DNA of 64,000 nt from positions 1,338,556 to 1,402,555 of the forward strand of contig JACYUQ010000001.1 of NCBI GenBank assembly GCA_014841835.1, given 5' to 3'. This DNA is from Oxalobacteraceae sp. CFBP 13730. GTDB taxonomy: Bacteria; Pseudomonadota; Gammaproteobacteria; Burkholderiales; Burkholderiaceae_D. A program made the translations under genes and the position numbers. Under the pieces are notes generated by a model. It was not told where the DNA came from and did no database searches. It saw only the letters and a program-made list of their open reading frames with translations. Each line of letters begins with the position of its first letter. Position 1 is the stretch's first letter. Below, piece by piece: positions 22,051 to 30,963 of the stretch.

Positions 22051-22722
22051 ATGACCGCCATTCGATCCTTCTCGCCCCTCCGCCAGCGCGGCAGCACCCT
22101 GACGGGCATCATCATCGGCCTGATCATCGGGCTGGGCATCGCAGTGGCGGTCGCACTCGTGATCACCAAGGGCGCCTCGCCCTTTACCGACCGCTCCAAC
22201 AAGATGGGACGCCCGGCCGACCTCGAGCCGAGCCAGGCCAACGATCCGAACAAGCCGCTGTACGGCACCCGCACACCGGTGCGTGAGACGCCCAAGCCAG
22301 CGCCGAGTGCACCGGCTGCCGCACCGGCAGCACCCGCCGCACCGGCTGCAGCGCCCGCAGATGCCGATCCACTGGGCGCCGCGATCGCCGGCATGCAGGC
22401 GCCGCGCCGCGCCCCGACGCCGGCGCCATCGCCGGCGCCCGTCAACACGGTCGCGGCGGCGCCGGCAGCAGCAGCGGTCACCGACGGCTATATCTATTAC
22501 CTGCAAGCGGGTGCCTTCCGCGAAATGTCGGACGCCGAAAACACCCGCGCCAAGCTGGCGCTGCTGGGCTTCGAGGCTGCGATCACCGACCGCAGCACCG
22601 ACAGCGGCGTGCTGCACCGCGTGCGCGTTGGCCCGTTCACGCAGGTCGAAGGCGTCAACCGCGCGCGTGCCAAGCTGCTCGACAGCGGCATCGACGTCGC
22701 CATCGTGCGCAACCAGCGCTGA
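22051..22722 (+). CDS. SPOR-domain membrane protein
   Basis: A 223-residue bitopic protein with a short cytoplasmic N-terminus and one transmembrane helix (about 18-41, TGIIIGLIIGLGIAVAVALV). A long Ala/Pro-rich periplasmic linker is followed by a C-terminal SPOR domain (about 148-222, YIYYLQAGAFREMSDAEN...VEGVNRARAKL). SPOR domains bind denuded septal glycan, so the protein probably localises to division sites, like FtsN or DedD. The argS-SPOR adjacency is conserved in Burkholderiales. Which division protein it replaces is not decided here. Confidence 0.88.
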   Translation: MTAIRSFSPLRQRGSTLTGIIIGLIIGLGIAVAVALVITKGASPFTDRSNKMGRPADLEPSQANDPNKPLYGTRTPVRETPKPAPSAPAAAPAAPAAPAAAPADADPLGAAIAGMQAPRRAPTPAPSPAPVNTVAAAPAAAAVTDGYIYYLQAGAFREMSDAENTRAKLALLGFEAAITDRSTDSGVLHRVRVGPFTQVEGVNRARAKLLDSGIDVAIVRNQR

Positions 22723-22728
22723 TCCGGC

Positions 22729-23514
22729 ATGTCGCTGCCGGGCCAGCGCGTCTTCATCACCGGCGCCTCGAGCGGCATCGGCGCCGCGCTGGCGCGCGAA
22801 TATGCCGCGCGCGGCGCTGTGCTGGGCCTGCTCGGCCGACGGCGCGACGCGCTCGACCAACTGCGTCAATCGCTGCCTGATTCCTCGCGCCACCAGGTGT
22901 ATGCGCTCGACGTGCTCGATCGCGCAGCCCTCGCCGCTGCGGCGCAGGACTTCATCGCCATGAACGGCGGCGCCGATATCGTCATCGCCTGCGCCGGCAT
23001 TTCGCAGGGCACGCTGACCGAACAAGCAGACGACCTCGCCGTGTTCGACGCCGTCTTCGCCACCAATATGAACGCCACGGTGGCGACGTTCGCACCGTTC
23101 GTCGCTCCCATGAAAACCCAGTCGACGCCGTGCCGCCTGGTCGGCATCGGCAGCGTGGCCGGCATTCGCGGCATGCGCGGCGCCGGCGCCTACTGCGCCA
23201 GCAAGGCCGCGCTGCACAGCTATTGCGAGGCGCTGCGCGTGGAGCTGCGGCCGTCGAACATTCGCGTGGTAACCATCGCGCCCGGCTACATCGATACCCC
23301 CATGACCCGTGCCAACCGCTTCCCCATGCCCTTTTTGATGCCCCCCGAACGCTTTGCCACGGGGGCTGTCGCCGCGATTGCGCGCGGCGACAGTTACCGC
23401 GTGCTGCCGTGGCAGATGGGCGTCGTCGCCAAGCTGTTGCGCCTGATGCCCAACGCCTTGTTCGACCGCCTGTTTGCGCGCGCGCCGACCAAGCCGCGCC
23501 GGGAGCACCTATGA
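22729..23514 (+). CDS. Short-chain dehydrogenase/reductase
   Basis: A 261-residue Rossmann enzyme with TGASSGIG at 11-18 (NAD(P) binding), the active-site tyrosine and lysine in YCASKAAL at about 156-163, and a preceding catalytic-serine strand (GIGSVAG). RR after GLLG suggests NADP preference. The substrate is unknown; a hydrophobic C-terminal region (MGVVAKLLRLMPNALFDRLF) is typical of lipid-acting SDRs, but this is weak evidence. Its stop overlaps the birA start (ATGA), and it follows the SPOR gene by 6 bases. Confidence 0.9.
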   Translation: MSLPGQRVFITGASSGIGAALAREYAARGAVLGLLGRRRDALDQLRQSLPDSSRHQVYALDVLDRAALAAAAQDFIAMNGGADIVIACAGISQGTLTEQADDLAVFDAVFATNMNATVATFAPFVAPMKTQSTPCRLVGIGSVAGIRGMRGAGAYCASKAALHSYCEALRVELRPSNIRVVTIAPGYIDTPMTRANRFPMPFLMPPERFATGAVAAIARGDSYRVLPWQMGVVAKLLRLMPNALFDRLFARAPTKPRREHL

Positions 23515-24275
23515 ACGCTGCTGCCATTGCCGCGCTATCGCGCGCAGGCGTCGCCGTTGAAGTCGTCGCGCAGACCGGGTCGACCAATGCCGATCTGCTC
23601 GCACGCGCCGGCACACTTGCCGCCCCGCTGCTGCTGATCGCCGAACATCAAAGCGCCGGCCGCGGGCGCGCCGGGCGCAGCTGGCTGTCGTCGCCCGAAC
23701 GCTCGCTGACGTTTTCGCTGGCCTGGCGCTTCGACGGCGGGCCACAGGCGCTGCTTGGCCTGCCGCTGGCGGTGGGCGTGGCGCTGGCCGACACGCTTGG
23801 CACGCTGGGCCAGCAGGTACAGCTGAAGTGGCCGAACGATGTCCTCAAGGATGGCGACAAACTGGCCGGCATCCTGATCGAAACCCAGTCCGCCCCTGGC
23901 GGCGGCACCTGGTGCGTGATCGGGATCGGCCTGAACCTGTTGATGCCGGACGAGATGGAAGCGCAGCTGGGCCGCAGCGCGGCCGGCATGCCGTGGCTGG
24001 CGCGGATGGACCGAGACGCGTTGATGGCGGCGCTCCTCGACGGCCTGGCCGACTGCCTGCGCGAATTTACCGCGAGCGGGTTTGGCGCCTTCAGCGCGCG
24101 CTGGAATCTGCGCCATGCATGGCAGGGAGAGACCGTCGTCCTGCTCGATGGCGGCGTTGTGCGGCACGAAGGCCGCGCGGCCGGTGTCGACGATAGCGGG
24201 CGCTTGCTGCTCGATACGGATGAAGGCCGCATCACCGTGATGGCCGGCGACGTCTCGCTGCGGGTGAAAGCATGA
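23511..24275 (+). CDS. birA: Biotin-acetyl-CoA-carboxylase ligase, no DNA-binding domain
   Basis: Attaches biotin to the carrier subunit of acetyl-CoA carboxylase. The 254-residue protein starts at the catalytic domain: GSTNADLLAR, the biotinyl-AMP loop QSAGRGRAGRSW, and KWPNDVL, then a C-terminal SH3-like domain. The N-terminal helix-turn-helix of E. coli BirA is absent, so it cannot repress biotin genes. It overlaps both neighbours by four bases (ATGA), coupling it to the SDR upstream and coaX downstream. The birA-coaX pairing joins two cofactor steps. Confidence 0.94.
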   Translation: MNAAAIAALSRAGVAVEVVAQTGSTNADLLARAGTLAAPLLLIAEHQSAGRGRAGRSWLSSPERSLTFSLAWRFDGGPQALLGLPLAVGVALADTLGTLGQQVQLKWPNDVLKDGDKLAGILIETQSAPGGGTWCVIGIGLNLLMPDEMEAQLGRSAAGMPWLARMDRDALMAALLDGLADCLREFTASGFGAFSARWNLRHAWQGETVVLLDGGVVRHEGRAAGVDDSGRLLLDTDEGRITVMAGDVSLRVKA

Positions 24276-25009
24276 TGCTGCTGATCGATGCCGGCAATAC
24301 CCGCGTCAAGTGGGCGCTGGCAGACGACAGCGCGGCGCCTGGCGCCTGGTTGGCCACTGGCGCGGTGGCGCATGCCGGGCTGGATGCATTGGCGTGCGAC
24401 TGGGCCGGCGCCACGCGTGTGCTGGTCTCGAACGTGGCGGGGCCCGCGCTGGCCGCACGCATCGCGGCCCTGCTGCCGGCGCATGCGCAGGTCGAGTGGT
24501 TCGCGTCCACGCCGCAGCGCGCAGGTGTCACCAACGGCTACCGCGAGCCGGCGCGGCTCGGGTGTGACCGCTTCGCCGCCGCCATCGGCGCGCGCGCGCT
24601 GGTGCCCGGCCAGGACCTGATCGTGGCCACCTGCGGCACCGCGACCACGGTCGACGCGGTACGCGCCGACGGCCGCTTCATCGGCGGCATGATCCTGCCC
24701 GGCCTAGCCCTGATGGCCGCCAGCCTGGCACGCAACACGGCGCAACTGCCGCAGGTCGATGCCGGTGCATTGCCGCCGCTGTTTGGCGACAATACGCAGG
24801 ATGCGATCCTGTCCGGCCTGCTCTCGTCGCAGGCGGGCGCGATCGAGCGTGCGGTGGCTGGCCTGGGCGGCGCCTTCTGCATCGTCTCTGGTGGCGCTGC
24901 GCCCCATATCGCGCCGGCCCTCAAGGTTGCGCACCAGGTGGTCGATAACATCGTACTGGTCGGCCTGCATGCAGCAGCCACCGGCTCGACGGGAGATATG
25001 CGGTGCTGA
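24272..25009 (+). CDS. coaX: Type III pantothenate kinase
   Basis: First step of coenzyme A synthesis, phosphorylating pantothenate. The ASKHA-fold protein of 245 residues shows the phosphate-1 motif MLLIDAGNTRVKWAL, GCDRFAAAIGAR, phosphate-2 ATCGTATTVDAV, and GGMILPGLALM. It overlaps the birA stop and is itself overlapped by 7 bases by the next gene. No type I or II kinase gene is visible in the window. Confidence 0.95.
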   Translation: MMLLIDAGNTRVKWALADDSAAPGAWLATGAVAHAGLDALACDWAGATRVLVSNVAGPALAARIAALLPAHAQVEWFASTPQRAGVTNGYREPARLGCDRFAAAIGARALVPGQDLIVATCGTATTVDAVRADGRFIGGMILPGLALMAASLARNTAQLPQVDAGALPPLFGDNTQDAILSGLLSSQAGAIERAVAGLGGAFCIVSGGAAPHIAPALKVAHQVVDNIVLVGLHAAATGSTGDMRC

Positions 25010-25734
25010 AATTCGTGTTCTGGGCGCTGCTGGGCGCCAACGGGGTATTGCTGGCGTATGGCCAGGGCCTGCTCGGCCAGCCGGGTGATGCGGCGCGCGA
25101 GCCGGCGCGCCTGAAGAACCAGCTCGCGCCCGAACGCATGCAGCAGCTCACGCCAACGCAGGCCAGGCAGGCAGCACAGAGCGCTGCACCGGCACCGCAA
25201 GCCGAGGTGGCTGCGCCCCTGCCCGAACCTGCGCCTGAGCGTGCACCCGCGCCGGTGCCCCGGAACCTGGTCGCCTGCGTGCAGGCCGGCCCGTTCAGCA
25301 CCGCTGATGCGCGCCGCTTCGAGGCCCGTGTCGCACGGCTTGGCCTCGCGCCGCGCCAGTCGCGCATCGACATGCCGTACCAGGAAGTGACGAGCCGTCT
25401 CGTCTACCTGCCACCGAATGGGGGCCGCGAAGGCGCCCAGCGCCGCGTCGCCGAGCTCAGGGAGCGGGGCGTGACCAACTTCTTCATCATGCAGAACGAC
25501 ACGTCGCCACTACGCTATGCGATTTCGCTGGGGATGTTCAAATCGGACGGCGCGGCGCAAAAGCTCGTGGCCGACCTGCAGCGCCAGGGCGTACGCGGCG
25601 TGCGCATCTTGCCGCGCGGACCGCAAGTGATGCGCGCCGGCTACCAGTATCGCCAGATCGACGCTGACGAGCGCGATCGTCTGACTGGTATTGCCGATAA
25701 CTACAACGGTGTTGAAGTCACCCGCTGCAGCTGA
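25003..25734 (+). CDS. SPOR-domain protein, second copy
   Basis: A 243-residue protein beginning at a GTG inside the end of coaX (LKFVFWALLGANGVLLAYG, a membrane helix or uncleaved signal at 1-20). A charged, Pro/Ala-rich stretch follows (40-90), then a SPOR-like region in the C-terminal half (VACVQAGPFSTADARRFEARV and LRYAISLGMFKSDGAAQKLV). It looks membrane-anchored with a periplasmic SPOR part. It is unrelated in sequence outside SPOR to the protein at 22051. It ends the SDR-birA-coaX run with a strong terminator just after. Confidence 0.82.
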   Translation: MLKFVFWALLGANGVLLAYGQGLLGQPGDAAREPARLKNQLAPERMQQLTPTQARQAAQSAAPAPQAEVAAPLPEPAPERAPAPVPRNLVACVQAGPFSTADARRFEARVARLGLAPRQSRIDMPYQEVTSRLVYLPPNGGREGAQRRVAELRERGVTNFFIMQNDTSPLRYAISLGMFKSDGAAQKLVADLQRQGVRGVRILPRGPQVMRAGYQYRQIDADERDRLTGIADNYNGVEVTRCS

Positions 25735-25756
25735 TCCTGTTTCAGGATCAACAACG

Positions 25757-25781
25757 GCGCACCTAGGGGTGCGCTTTTTTT
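25757..25781 (+). terminator. Rho-independent terminator of the argS-coaX run
   Basis: GCGCACC/GGTGCGC stem with TAGG loop followed by seven T, 22 bases past the stop. A second small hairpin (TGATCCTG/CAGGATCA) overlaps the stop itself. Confidence 0.92.
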
Positions 25782-25834
25782 CGTCCCTACGTGTTGCGTG
25801 GACGCTGAAACATGTCGAATTTCTTTACACTAAA

Positions 25835-25851
25835 TTCTTTTAAGAAAAGAA
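25835..25851. promoter_or_regulatory. Inverted repeat upstream of the PEP-CTERM promoter
   Basis: TTCTTTT-AAG-AAAAGAA, perfect 7-bp arms, centred about 65 bases before the predicted start of transcription. It is a candidate enhancer-binding-protein site; no protein is assigned. Confidence 0.4.
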
Positions 25852-25880
25852 GATTGTTTATAATCAATAGGTTGCTGTGC

Positions 25881-25896
25881 TGGCACAAGTATTGCT
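25881..25896 (+). promoter_or_regulatory. Sigma-54 (RpoN) promoter of the PEP-CTERM gene
   Basis: TGGCAC-AAGTA-TTGCT has the -24 GG and -12 GC spaced by exactly ten bases and matches the TGGCAC-N5-TTGCW consensus at every defined position. Transcription should start near 25907, 34 bases before the ATG. A perfect TATAAT at 25859-25864 is present but lacks a -35 partner. Confidence 0.8.
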
Positions 25897-25940
25897 ATAT
25901 AAAAATTATCGTTTCTTAAATTCAAAACTAGGGGTTTGCC

Positions 25941-26717
25941 ATGAAAAAACTGATCACCACCGCTCTGCTGACCGCACTCTGCACCATCTCCGCTTCAGCC
26001 CTGGCCACGCCAATCGCGATGACCGGCACATTTGCCTCGAACGACATGGCAAACAACAATTACAGCGCCGTGTTCAGTGGCAAATCGTTCCTGCCAGCCG
26101 ATTACACGGTCAACAGCCTGACGTACTCGTTCTCGTTCCGTGACGATGGCAGCGATATGTTCACGACATCCGGACCAGTCTCCACTGGCAGCAACATGAC
26201 AGGCTGGATGCCCCACACCTCGATCAGCTATGCACGCTACCTGACCAATTACGCGACGGTGGAGCGCACGGGCCAGCAGGAAAGTGCCGCCCTGTCGATC
26301 GGTGGCGTCCTGCTCGGCACAGGCAGCACGACATTGACGGAGTCGAGCGCCACCACTTCGAGCCCGCTTCAGGTCAAGTACGAAGGCACGGGCTGCACCT
26401 CCTACCAGTGCTACGATTTCTACACGAAGAGCTGGACTGACACCACGACCATCACCCTTGACAACACCGGCGCTTTCACCATCAGCGGCATCATCTCGAA
26501 CCAGTCGATCATCGACGAACTGCTGCGCAGCGACCAGCTGACGCTGAACCTGAACGTTGTGGGCGACCTGGTGCTGACCAATTCGCAGCTGCTGCTGGAT
26601 TACACCAAGGTCGTGGCATCTGCCGAAGTGCCGGAACCATCGAGCATCCTGCTGGCGCTCGCCGGTCTGGCCGGTCTGGGCGCCGTGCGTCGCCGCAGCA
26701 AGCGCGTGGCGGCATAA
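25941..26717 (+). CDS. PEP-CTERM sorting domain protein, secreted
   Basis: A 258-residue exported protein with a signal peptide (MKKLITTALLTALCTISASALA, cleaved near 22). A Ser/Thr/Asn-rich, beta-type middle holds one Cys pair (GCTSYQC). The C-terminal PEP-CTERM tripartite signal is VPEPSSILLALAGLAGLGAV followed by RRRSKR, the motif, helix and basic tail handled by exosortase EpsH/XrtA. It is expected at the surface or in the exopolysaccharide matrix. Shine-Dalgarno AGGGG lies 8 bases before ATG. It is a single gene under a sigma-54 promoter. The middle domain is not one I can name, and no exosortase gene is in the window. Confidence 0.9.
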   Translation: MKKLITTALLTALCTISASALATPIAMTGTFASNDMANNNYSAVFSGKSFLPADYTVNSLTYSFSFRDDGSDMFTTSGPVSTGSNMTGWMPHTSISYARYLTNYATVERTGQQESAALSIGGVLLGTGSTTLTESSATTSSPLQVKYEGTGCTSYQCYDFYTKSWTDTTTITLDNTGAFTISGIISNQSIIDELLRSDQLTLNLNVVGDLVLTNSQLLLDYTKVVASAEVPEPSSILLALAGLAGLGAVRRRSKRVAA

Positions 26718-26744
26718 CGCAGTCTCAGAAAGACTGGCGAGGCG

Positions 26745-27791
26745 TCAGCGCCGCACGACGATCGGCTTCAACCCCAACGAAGCCGGCAGCGCGTCCATCG
26801 CCTCGAGCGCCTCGGCACGGGTTGGATACGGCCCGCCGTACAGGCGATTGAATGCCCCCACCTTCACCACTTCGAGCGTGCCCACGTCAACGCCGGCACG
26901 CGCGATCTGGTCGCTGATCGCTTCGGCGGTACCAGTGCGGCCATACGCGCCAAGCTGGATGTAGTACTCGCCCGTGGCGGCGCGCGCCGCCGGCGCCTCC
27001 GGCGCTGCTGGTGCCACTGGTGTCGCCGGCTCCACCAGGCGCACGACAGCGCCGCTGTCGGACTTCACCCGGTCTTCGAGCATCAGCGCCGCAATCTCGG
27101 GCGGCGCCGATTGCGCCTGCGATGTCGCTTCGCGCCGCGCGGCGGCAAGCTGCGCCGGATTGACGATCGGATCGCCCGGGAAAAGGCGTTCGATCTGGAC
27201 CTCGTGGCTGCCGTTGCCGAGCAAGCCCAGTTTGAGTGCGGCCGTGTACGACACGTCGATGATGCGCGTGGAATGGAACGGACCGCGATCGTTGATCCGC
27301 ACGACCACCGACTGGCCGCTTTCCAGGCTGGTCACGCGCACATACGACGGGATCGGCAATGTCGGGTGCGCACCCGTCATCTTGTACATGTCGTACAGCT
27401 CACCGGAGGCCGTGCGCTGGCCGTGGAACTTCTTGCCATACCAGGTGCTGATGCCGCGCTGGGTCAACGGTTCGTCGTTGCCCAGCGGCGTGTAGGTCTT
27501 GCCCAGCACCGTGTAAGGACGGCTGGTGAACTTGTTGAAGGGTTCAGCCACGACGACCGCGTCGGGCGTCTCGAGCAGCCCGTCGGGCGGATTCTCGCCC
27601 GGCCCGTCGTCCTTGTAGTAGCCGCCCCGCCCCGAATTGGCAGCCGGCAGCTTGGGCGCAGGGCCATGCTTCGCAGTGGGCTTGTGCGGCCACGGGAATG
27701 GCGACAAGCGCTTGTGTTCACCGGTACCGCTGCACGCCGTGACAAGAAAGGCAACCGCTACGACCGCCGGGATGTTTTTGCGAACGCCCAT
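26745..27791 (-). CDS. rlpA: Septal ring lytic transglycosylase RlpA
   Basis: A 348-residue outer-membrane lipoprotein with lipobox LVTAC at about 16-20. A double-psi beta-barrel covers about 100-195 (GISTWYGKKFHGQRTASGELYD, and the catalytic-region VVRINDRGPF). A linker and a C-terminal SPOR domain (about 275-348, YYIQLGAYGRTGTAEAIS) follow. It cleaves denuded glycan at the septum or helps separate daughter cells. It is the last gene of the mreB-to-rlpA cluster, 18 bases after rodA. Confidence 0.93.
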   Translation of the reverse strand: MGVRKNIPAVVAVAFLVTACSGTGEHKRLSPFPWPHKPTAKHGPAPKLPAANSGRGGYYKDDGPGENPPDGLLETPDAVVVAEPFNKFTSRPYTVLGKTYTPLGNDEPLTQRGISTWYGKKFHGQRTASGELYDMYKMTGAHPTLPIPSYVRVTSLESGQSVVVRINDRGPFHSTRIIDVSYTAALKLGLLGNGSHEVQIERLFPGDPIVNPAQLAAARREATSQAQSAPPEIAALMLEDRVKSDSGAVVRLVEPATPVAPAAPEAPAARAATGEYYIQLGAYGRTGTAEAISDQIARAGVDVGTLEVVKVGAFNRLYGGPYPTRAEALEAMDALPASLGLKPIVVRR

Positions 27792-27809
27792 TGGCAGTCC
27801 TCCTGCTAG

Positions 27810-28928
27810 TTAAGTCTTCACCAGTTTACGGTGTCTTTGAATACTCATCAATATGCCGGCGCCAAGGCCGAGTGTGATAAAGGCAGTGCCGCCATAGCTC
27901 ATGAAGGGCAGCGGCACCCCGACCACAGGCAGAATGCCCGCCACCATGCCCATGTTGACAAAGGCATAGGTAAAGAAAATCATCGAGATCGACCCCGCCA
28001 GCAGGCGCCCGAAGGTATTGGCCGCATTGGCCGCGATCATCAGGCCGCGCCCGATCAGCAGCAGGTACACGAACAGCAGGAACAGGTTGCCGATCAGGCC
28101 GAATTCTTCCGAATACACCGAGAACACGAAGTCGGTGGTTCGCTCGGGCACGAATTCCAGGTAACCTTGCGTGCCCTTCATATAGCCCTTGCCGCTCACG
28201 CCACCCGAGCCGATCGCGATGATCGACTGGATGATGTGGAAGCCCTTGCCCAGCGGGTCGGAAGTCGGATCGATCAGCGTCATCACCCGCTCGCGCTGGT
28301 AATCGTGCATCATCGACCAGCCCACCGGCAGGCTGGCCAGCCCCAGTACCGACACCGCAGCGATGGCCTTCCACGACAGGCCGGCCAGGAAGATCACGTA
28401 CAGCCCCGATGACGCCACCAGCAGCGACGTGCCCAGGTCGGGTTGCTTCATGATGAACGCCACCGGAATCATCAGGAGTGCCCCGGCGGCCAGGTAATTC
28501 TTCCAGCCCGCGACCTGGGCCCGGGTCTGGAAATACCAGGCCAGCATCAGGGGCACGCCGATTTTCATGATCTCGGACGGCTGGATGTCGATCACGCCGA
28601 TGTGCAGCCAGCGCCGCGCGCCCTTCTTGATCAGGCCAAACATGGCCACCGCGACCAGCAGCGCCACGCCGATGGTATAGATCGGCACGGCCAGGCGCAT
28701 CAGCGTTTGCGGCGCGATGTTCGCGGCGATCCACATCACGGCAAACGACAGCAGGAAGTTACGGATCTGGTGCTCGACCCGGTCCGGGAAGTCGGCGCCG
28801 GCCGACGACATGGTGATCATGCTGATGGTGACCAGGACTGCCAGGATCAGCGTGAGCGGCAGGTCGAACACCGTGAAATAGGGGCGCAGGCGCCGCCGCA
28901 GCGAACGCCGTTCTGGAATATGGGCCAT
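27810..28928 (-). CDS. rodA: Peptidoglycan glycosyltransferase RodA
   Basis: SEDS-family polymerase of the elongasome, an integral membrane protein of 372 residues with about ten helices. Typical segments are FDLPLTLILAVLVTISMITMSSAG near the start, KKGARRWLHIGVIDIQPSEIMK, the QPDLGTSLL motif, and the C-terminal PVVGVPLPFMSYGGTAFI loop. It partners PBP2, encoded 3 bases upstream, to build lateral wall. Confidence 0.96.
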   Translation of the reverse strand: MAHIPERRSLRRRLRPYFTVFDLPLTLILAVLVTISMITMSSAGADFPDRVEHQIRNFLLSFAVMWIAANIAPQTLMRLAVPIYTIGVALLVAVAMFGLIKKGARRWLHIGVIDIQPSEIMKIGVPLMLAWYFQTRAQVAGWKNYLAAGALLMIPVAFIMKQPDLGTSLLVASSGLYVIFLAGLSWKAIAAVSVLGLASLPVGWSMMHDYQRERVMTLIDPTSDPLGKGFHIIQSIIAIGSGGVSGKGYMKGTQGYLEFVPERTTDFVFSVYSEEFGLIGNLFLLFVYLLLIGRGLMIAANAANTFGRLLAGSISMIFFTYAFVNMGMVAGILPVVGVPLPFMSYGGTAFITLGLGAGILMSIQRHRKLVKT

Positions 28929-28931
28929 GAT

Positions 28932-30938
28932 TTACTCGGTTCGGGTGACGGCGGGAGCGCTGGCCGTCTGGAGCGGTGCGGTCACGGGCGCTGGCGCTGG
29001 CGCTGGTGCTGGTGCTGGTGCTGGTGCTGGCGCGATCTTCTTGACGGCGACGGGACGCTCGGCCTTTTTTGGTTCGGCTGGCGGCGCCGGGCGCTTGCCC
29101 AGGATGGCGTAATCGAGCACCTTGCGCGCGATCGGCGCGGCGATAGCCCCGCCAAAGCCGGCATTCTCAACGACCATCGCCAGCGCGATGCGCGGCTGCT
29201 CGGCCGGCGCAAACACGGTAAACAGCGCATTGTCGCGGTGACGTTCATCGATTGCGTTGGCATTGTATTTCTTGCCGCGCAGGCCGATCACCTGGGCGGT
29301 GCCGGTCTTGCCGCCGGCGGTGTACAGGGCGCCGGCAAAGGCTTTCTGGCCGGTGCCTTCGCGGATCACGCCCGCCATCGCATCCTTGATGAAGGCGATG
29401 TGCTCGGGCTTCATGGCCAGGCGCCGGGTTTCCTTCGGCACGGTCAGTGTGCGCTCGCGGGTGGCGCCATCCTCGATCATCTTGACCAGGTGCGGCTTCA
29501 TCACCACGCCGTTGTTGGCCAGGATGGCGGTGGCGTGCGCCAGCTGCAGCATCGTGTAGTTGTTGAAGCCCTGGCCGATCGCGACCGAAATGGTGTCGCC
29601 GCCGACCCACTTCTGGGCCGCGGGGTTGCGCTTGAAGCGCTCGGCCTTCCACTCCTTCGAGGGCAGCACGCCGGTCTTTTCGTAATCGAGGTCGATCCCG
29701 GTCGGCTGGCCAAAGCCAAATTCACGCATGAACTTCGAGATGTTATCGATGCCCATCTCGTTGGACAGCTGATAGTAATAGGTATCGCACGAGTGGGCGA
29801 TCGAGGTGTACATATTGACGACACCGTGCCCGCCCGGCTTGTCATCGTTGAAGCGGTGCCCGCCCAGCATGAAGAAGCCGGGATCGCGGATCGCATCCTG
29901 CGGCCGGCGGAACCCCATCTCGAGCGCTGCCAGCGACATGAACGGCTTGAAGGTCGACCCAGGCGGATAGGTACCCGACAGCGGCCGGTTCATCAAAGGC
30001 TTGTCGAGCGAGGTATTGAGTTCGTTCCAGCTCTGGGTGTCGATGCCGTCGACGAACAGGTTCGGATCGAAGCCGGGGCGCGACACATAGGCCAGCACGT
30101 CGCCGGTGGCCGGCTCGATCGCCACCAGGGCGCCGCGCTGGTCACCGAACGCTTCTTCGGCGATCTTCTGCAGTTCGATGTCGATCGACAGGATCAGGTT
30201 ACTGCCCGGCGTTGGCGCCGTGCGGCGCAGCGTGCGGATGGCGCGCCCGCCGGCGGAGCGCTCGACCTGCTCGTAGCCGGTCTGGCCGTGCAGCTGGCGC
30301 TCGTAGCGCTTCTCGACGCCTTCCTTGCCCATGTGGTCGGTGCCGTTGTAGTTGGCAGCGTCGTCGCCCTCTTCCAGCGCGTCGGCTTCCTTCTGGTTGA
30401 TGCGGCCGATATAGCCGATCACGTGCGAAGCCACCTCGCCCATCGGATACTGGCGAAACAGGCGCGCCTGCACTTCGACACCGGGAAAACGGAAGCGCTG
30501 CGCGGTGAAGCGCGCCACTTCGTCATCGGTCAGGCGCGTGCGCAGCGGGACGCTGGCAAAGCTGCGCGACTCTTCCAGCAAGCGCTTGAAGCGGCGCCGG
30601 TCGCGTGGCTCGATCTGCACCAGCTTGGCCAGTTCGTCGATCACCGATTCCATGTTCGCCTGCAGCTTCGATGGCGTCAGTTCGAGCGTGTAGGCCGAAT
30701 AATTGCGCGCCAGGACCACACCGTTGCGATCGACGATCAGGCCGCGGTTGGGCACGATCGGCACCAGCGCGATGCGGTTGTCCTCAGCCTGGGCCGCGTA
30801 CTGGTCGTGGTGCAGCACCTGCAGCCACACGACGCGCGCGACCAGCAGGCCAAAGCAAATGAAGACCAGAGCGATCAGCACCGTCAGGCGCATCCGGAAC
30901 TGGTGGATCTCGCGATCGCTGTCTTTGAATTCGGTCAT
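28932..30938 (-). CDS. mrdA: Penicillin-binding protein 2, elongation transpeptidase
   Basis: A 668-residue class B PBP with one N-terminal membrane helix (about 17-40), a dimerisation/pedestal region to about 240, and the transpeptidase domain. The active-site boxes are PPGSTFK (nucleophile Ser), SCD and KTGTAQV. The C-terminal 45 residues, after KRPAPPAEPKKAERPVAVKKIAP, are a low-complexity Ala-Pro tail encoded by a 6-bp tandem repeat; typical PBP2 lacks this. It cross-links the lateral wall with RodA. Confidence 0.96.
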   Translation of the reverse strand: MTEFKDSDREIHQFRMRLTVLIALVFICFGLLVARVVWLQVLHHDQYAAQAEDNRIALVPIVPNRGLIVDRNGVVLARNYSAYTLELTPSKLQANMESVIDELAKLVQIEPRDRRRFKRLLEESRSFASVPLRTRLTDDEVARFTAQRFRFPGVEVQARLFRQYPMGEVASHVIGYIGRINQKEADALEEGDDAANYNGTDHMGKEGVEKRYERQLHGQTGYEQVERSAGGRAIRTLRRTAPTPGSNLILSIDIELQKIAEEAFGDQRGALVAIEPATGDVLAYVSRPGFDPNLFVDGIDTQSWNELNTSLDKPLMNRPLSGTYPPGSTFKPFMSLAALEMGFRRPQDAIRDPGFFMLGGHRFNDDKPGGHGVVNMYTSIAHSCDTYYYQLSNEMGIDNISKFMREFGFGQPTGIDLDYEKTGVLPSKEWKAERFKRNPAAQKWVGGDTISVAIGQGFNNYTMLQLAHATAILANNGVVMKPHLVKMIEDGATRERTLTVPKETRRLAMKPEHIAFIKDAMAGVIREGTGQKAFAGALYTAGGKTGTAQVIGLRGKKYNANAIDERHRDNALFTVFAPAEQPRIALAMVVENAGFGGAIAAPIARKVLDYAILGKRPAPPAEPKKAERPVAVKKIAPAPAPAPAPAPAPAPVTAPLQTASAPAVTRTE
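28990..29031. repeat. Seven tandem GCTGGY hexamers in mrdA
   Basis: Seven perfect 6-bp units (GCTGGC or GCTGGT) encode a run of Pro-Ala dipeptides in the PBP2 tail. Unit gain or loss by slippage would keep the frame. Confidence 0.85.
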
Positions 30939-30963
30939 GCGCTTATGGGTGGATTCGGGTCGA

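Noticed and set aside
25859..25864. TATAAT as a sigma-70 promoter for the PEP-CTERM gene
   Set aside because: No -35 element at proper spacing; the sigma-54 boxes downstream are far better matched.
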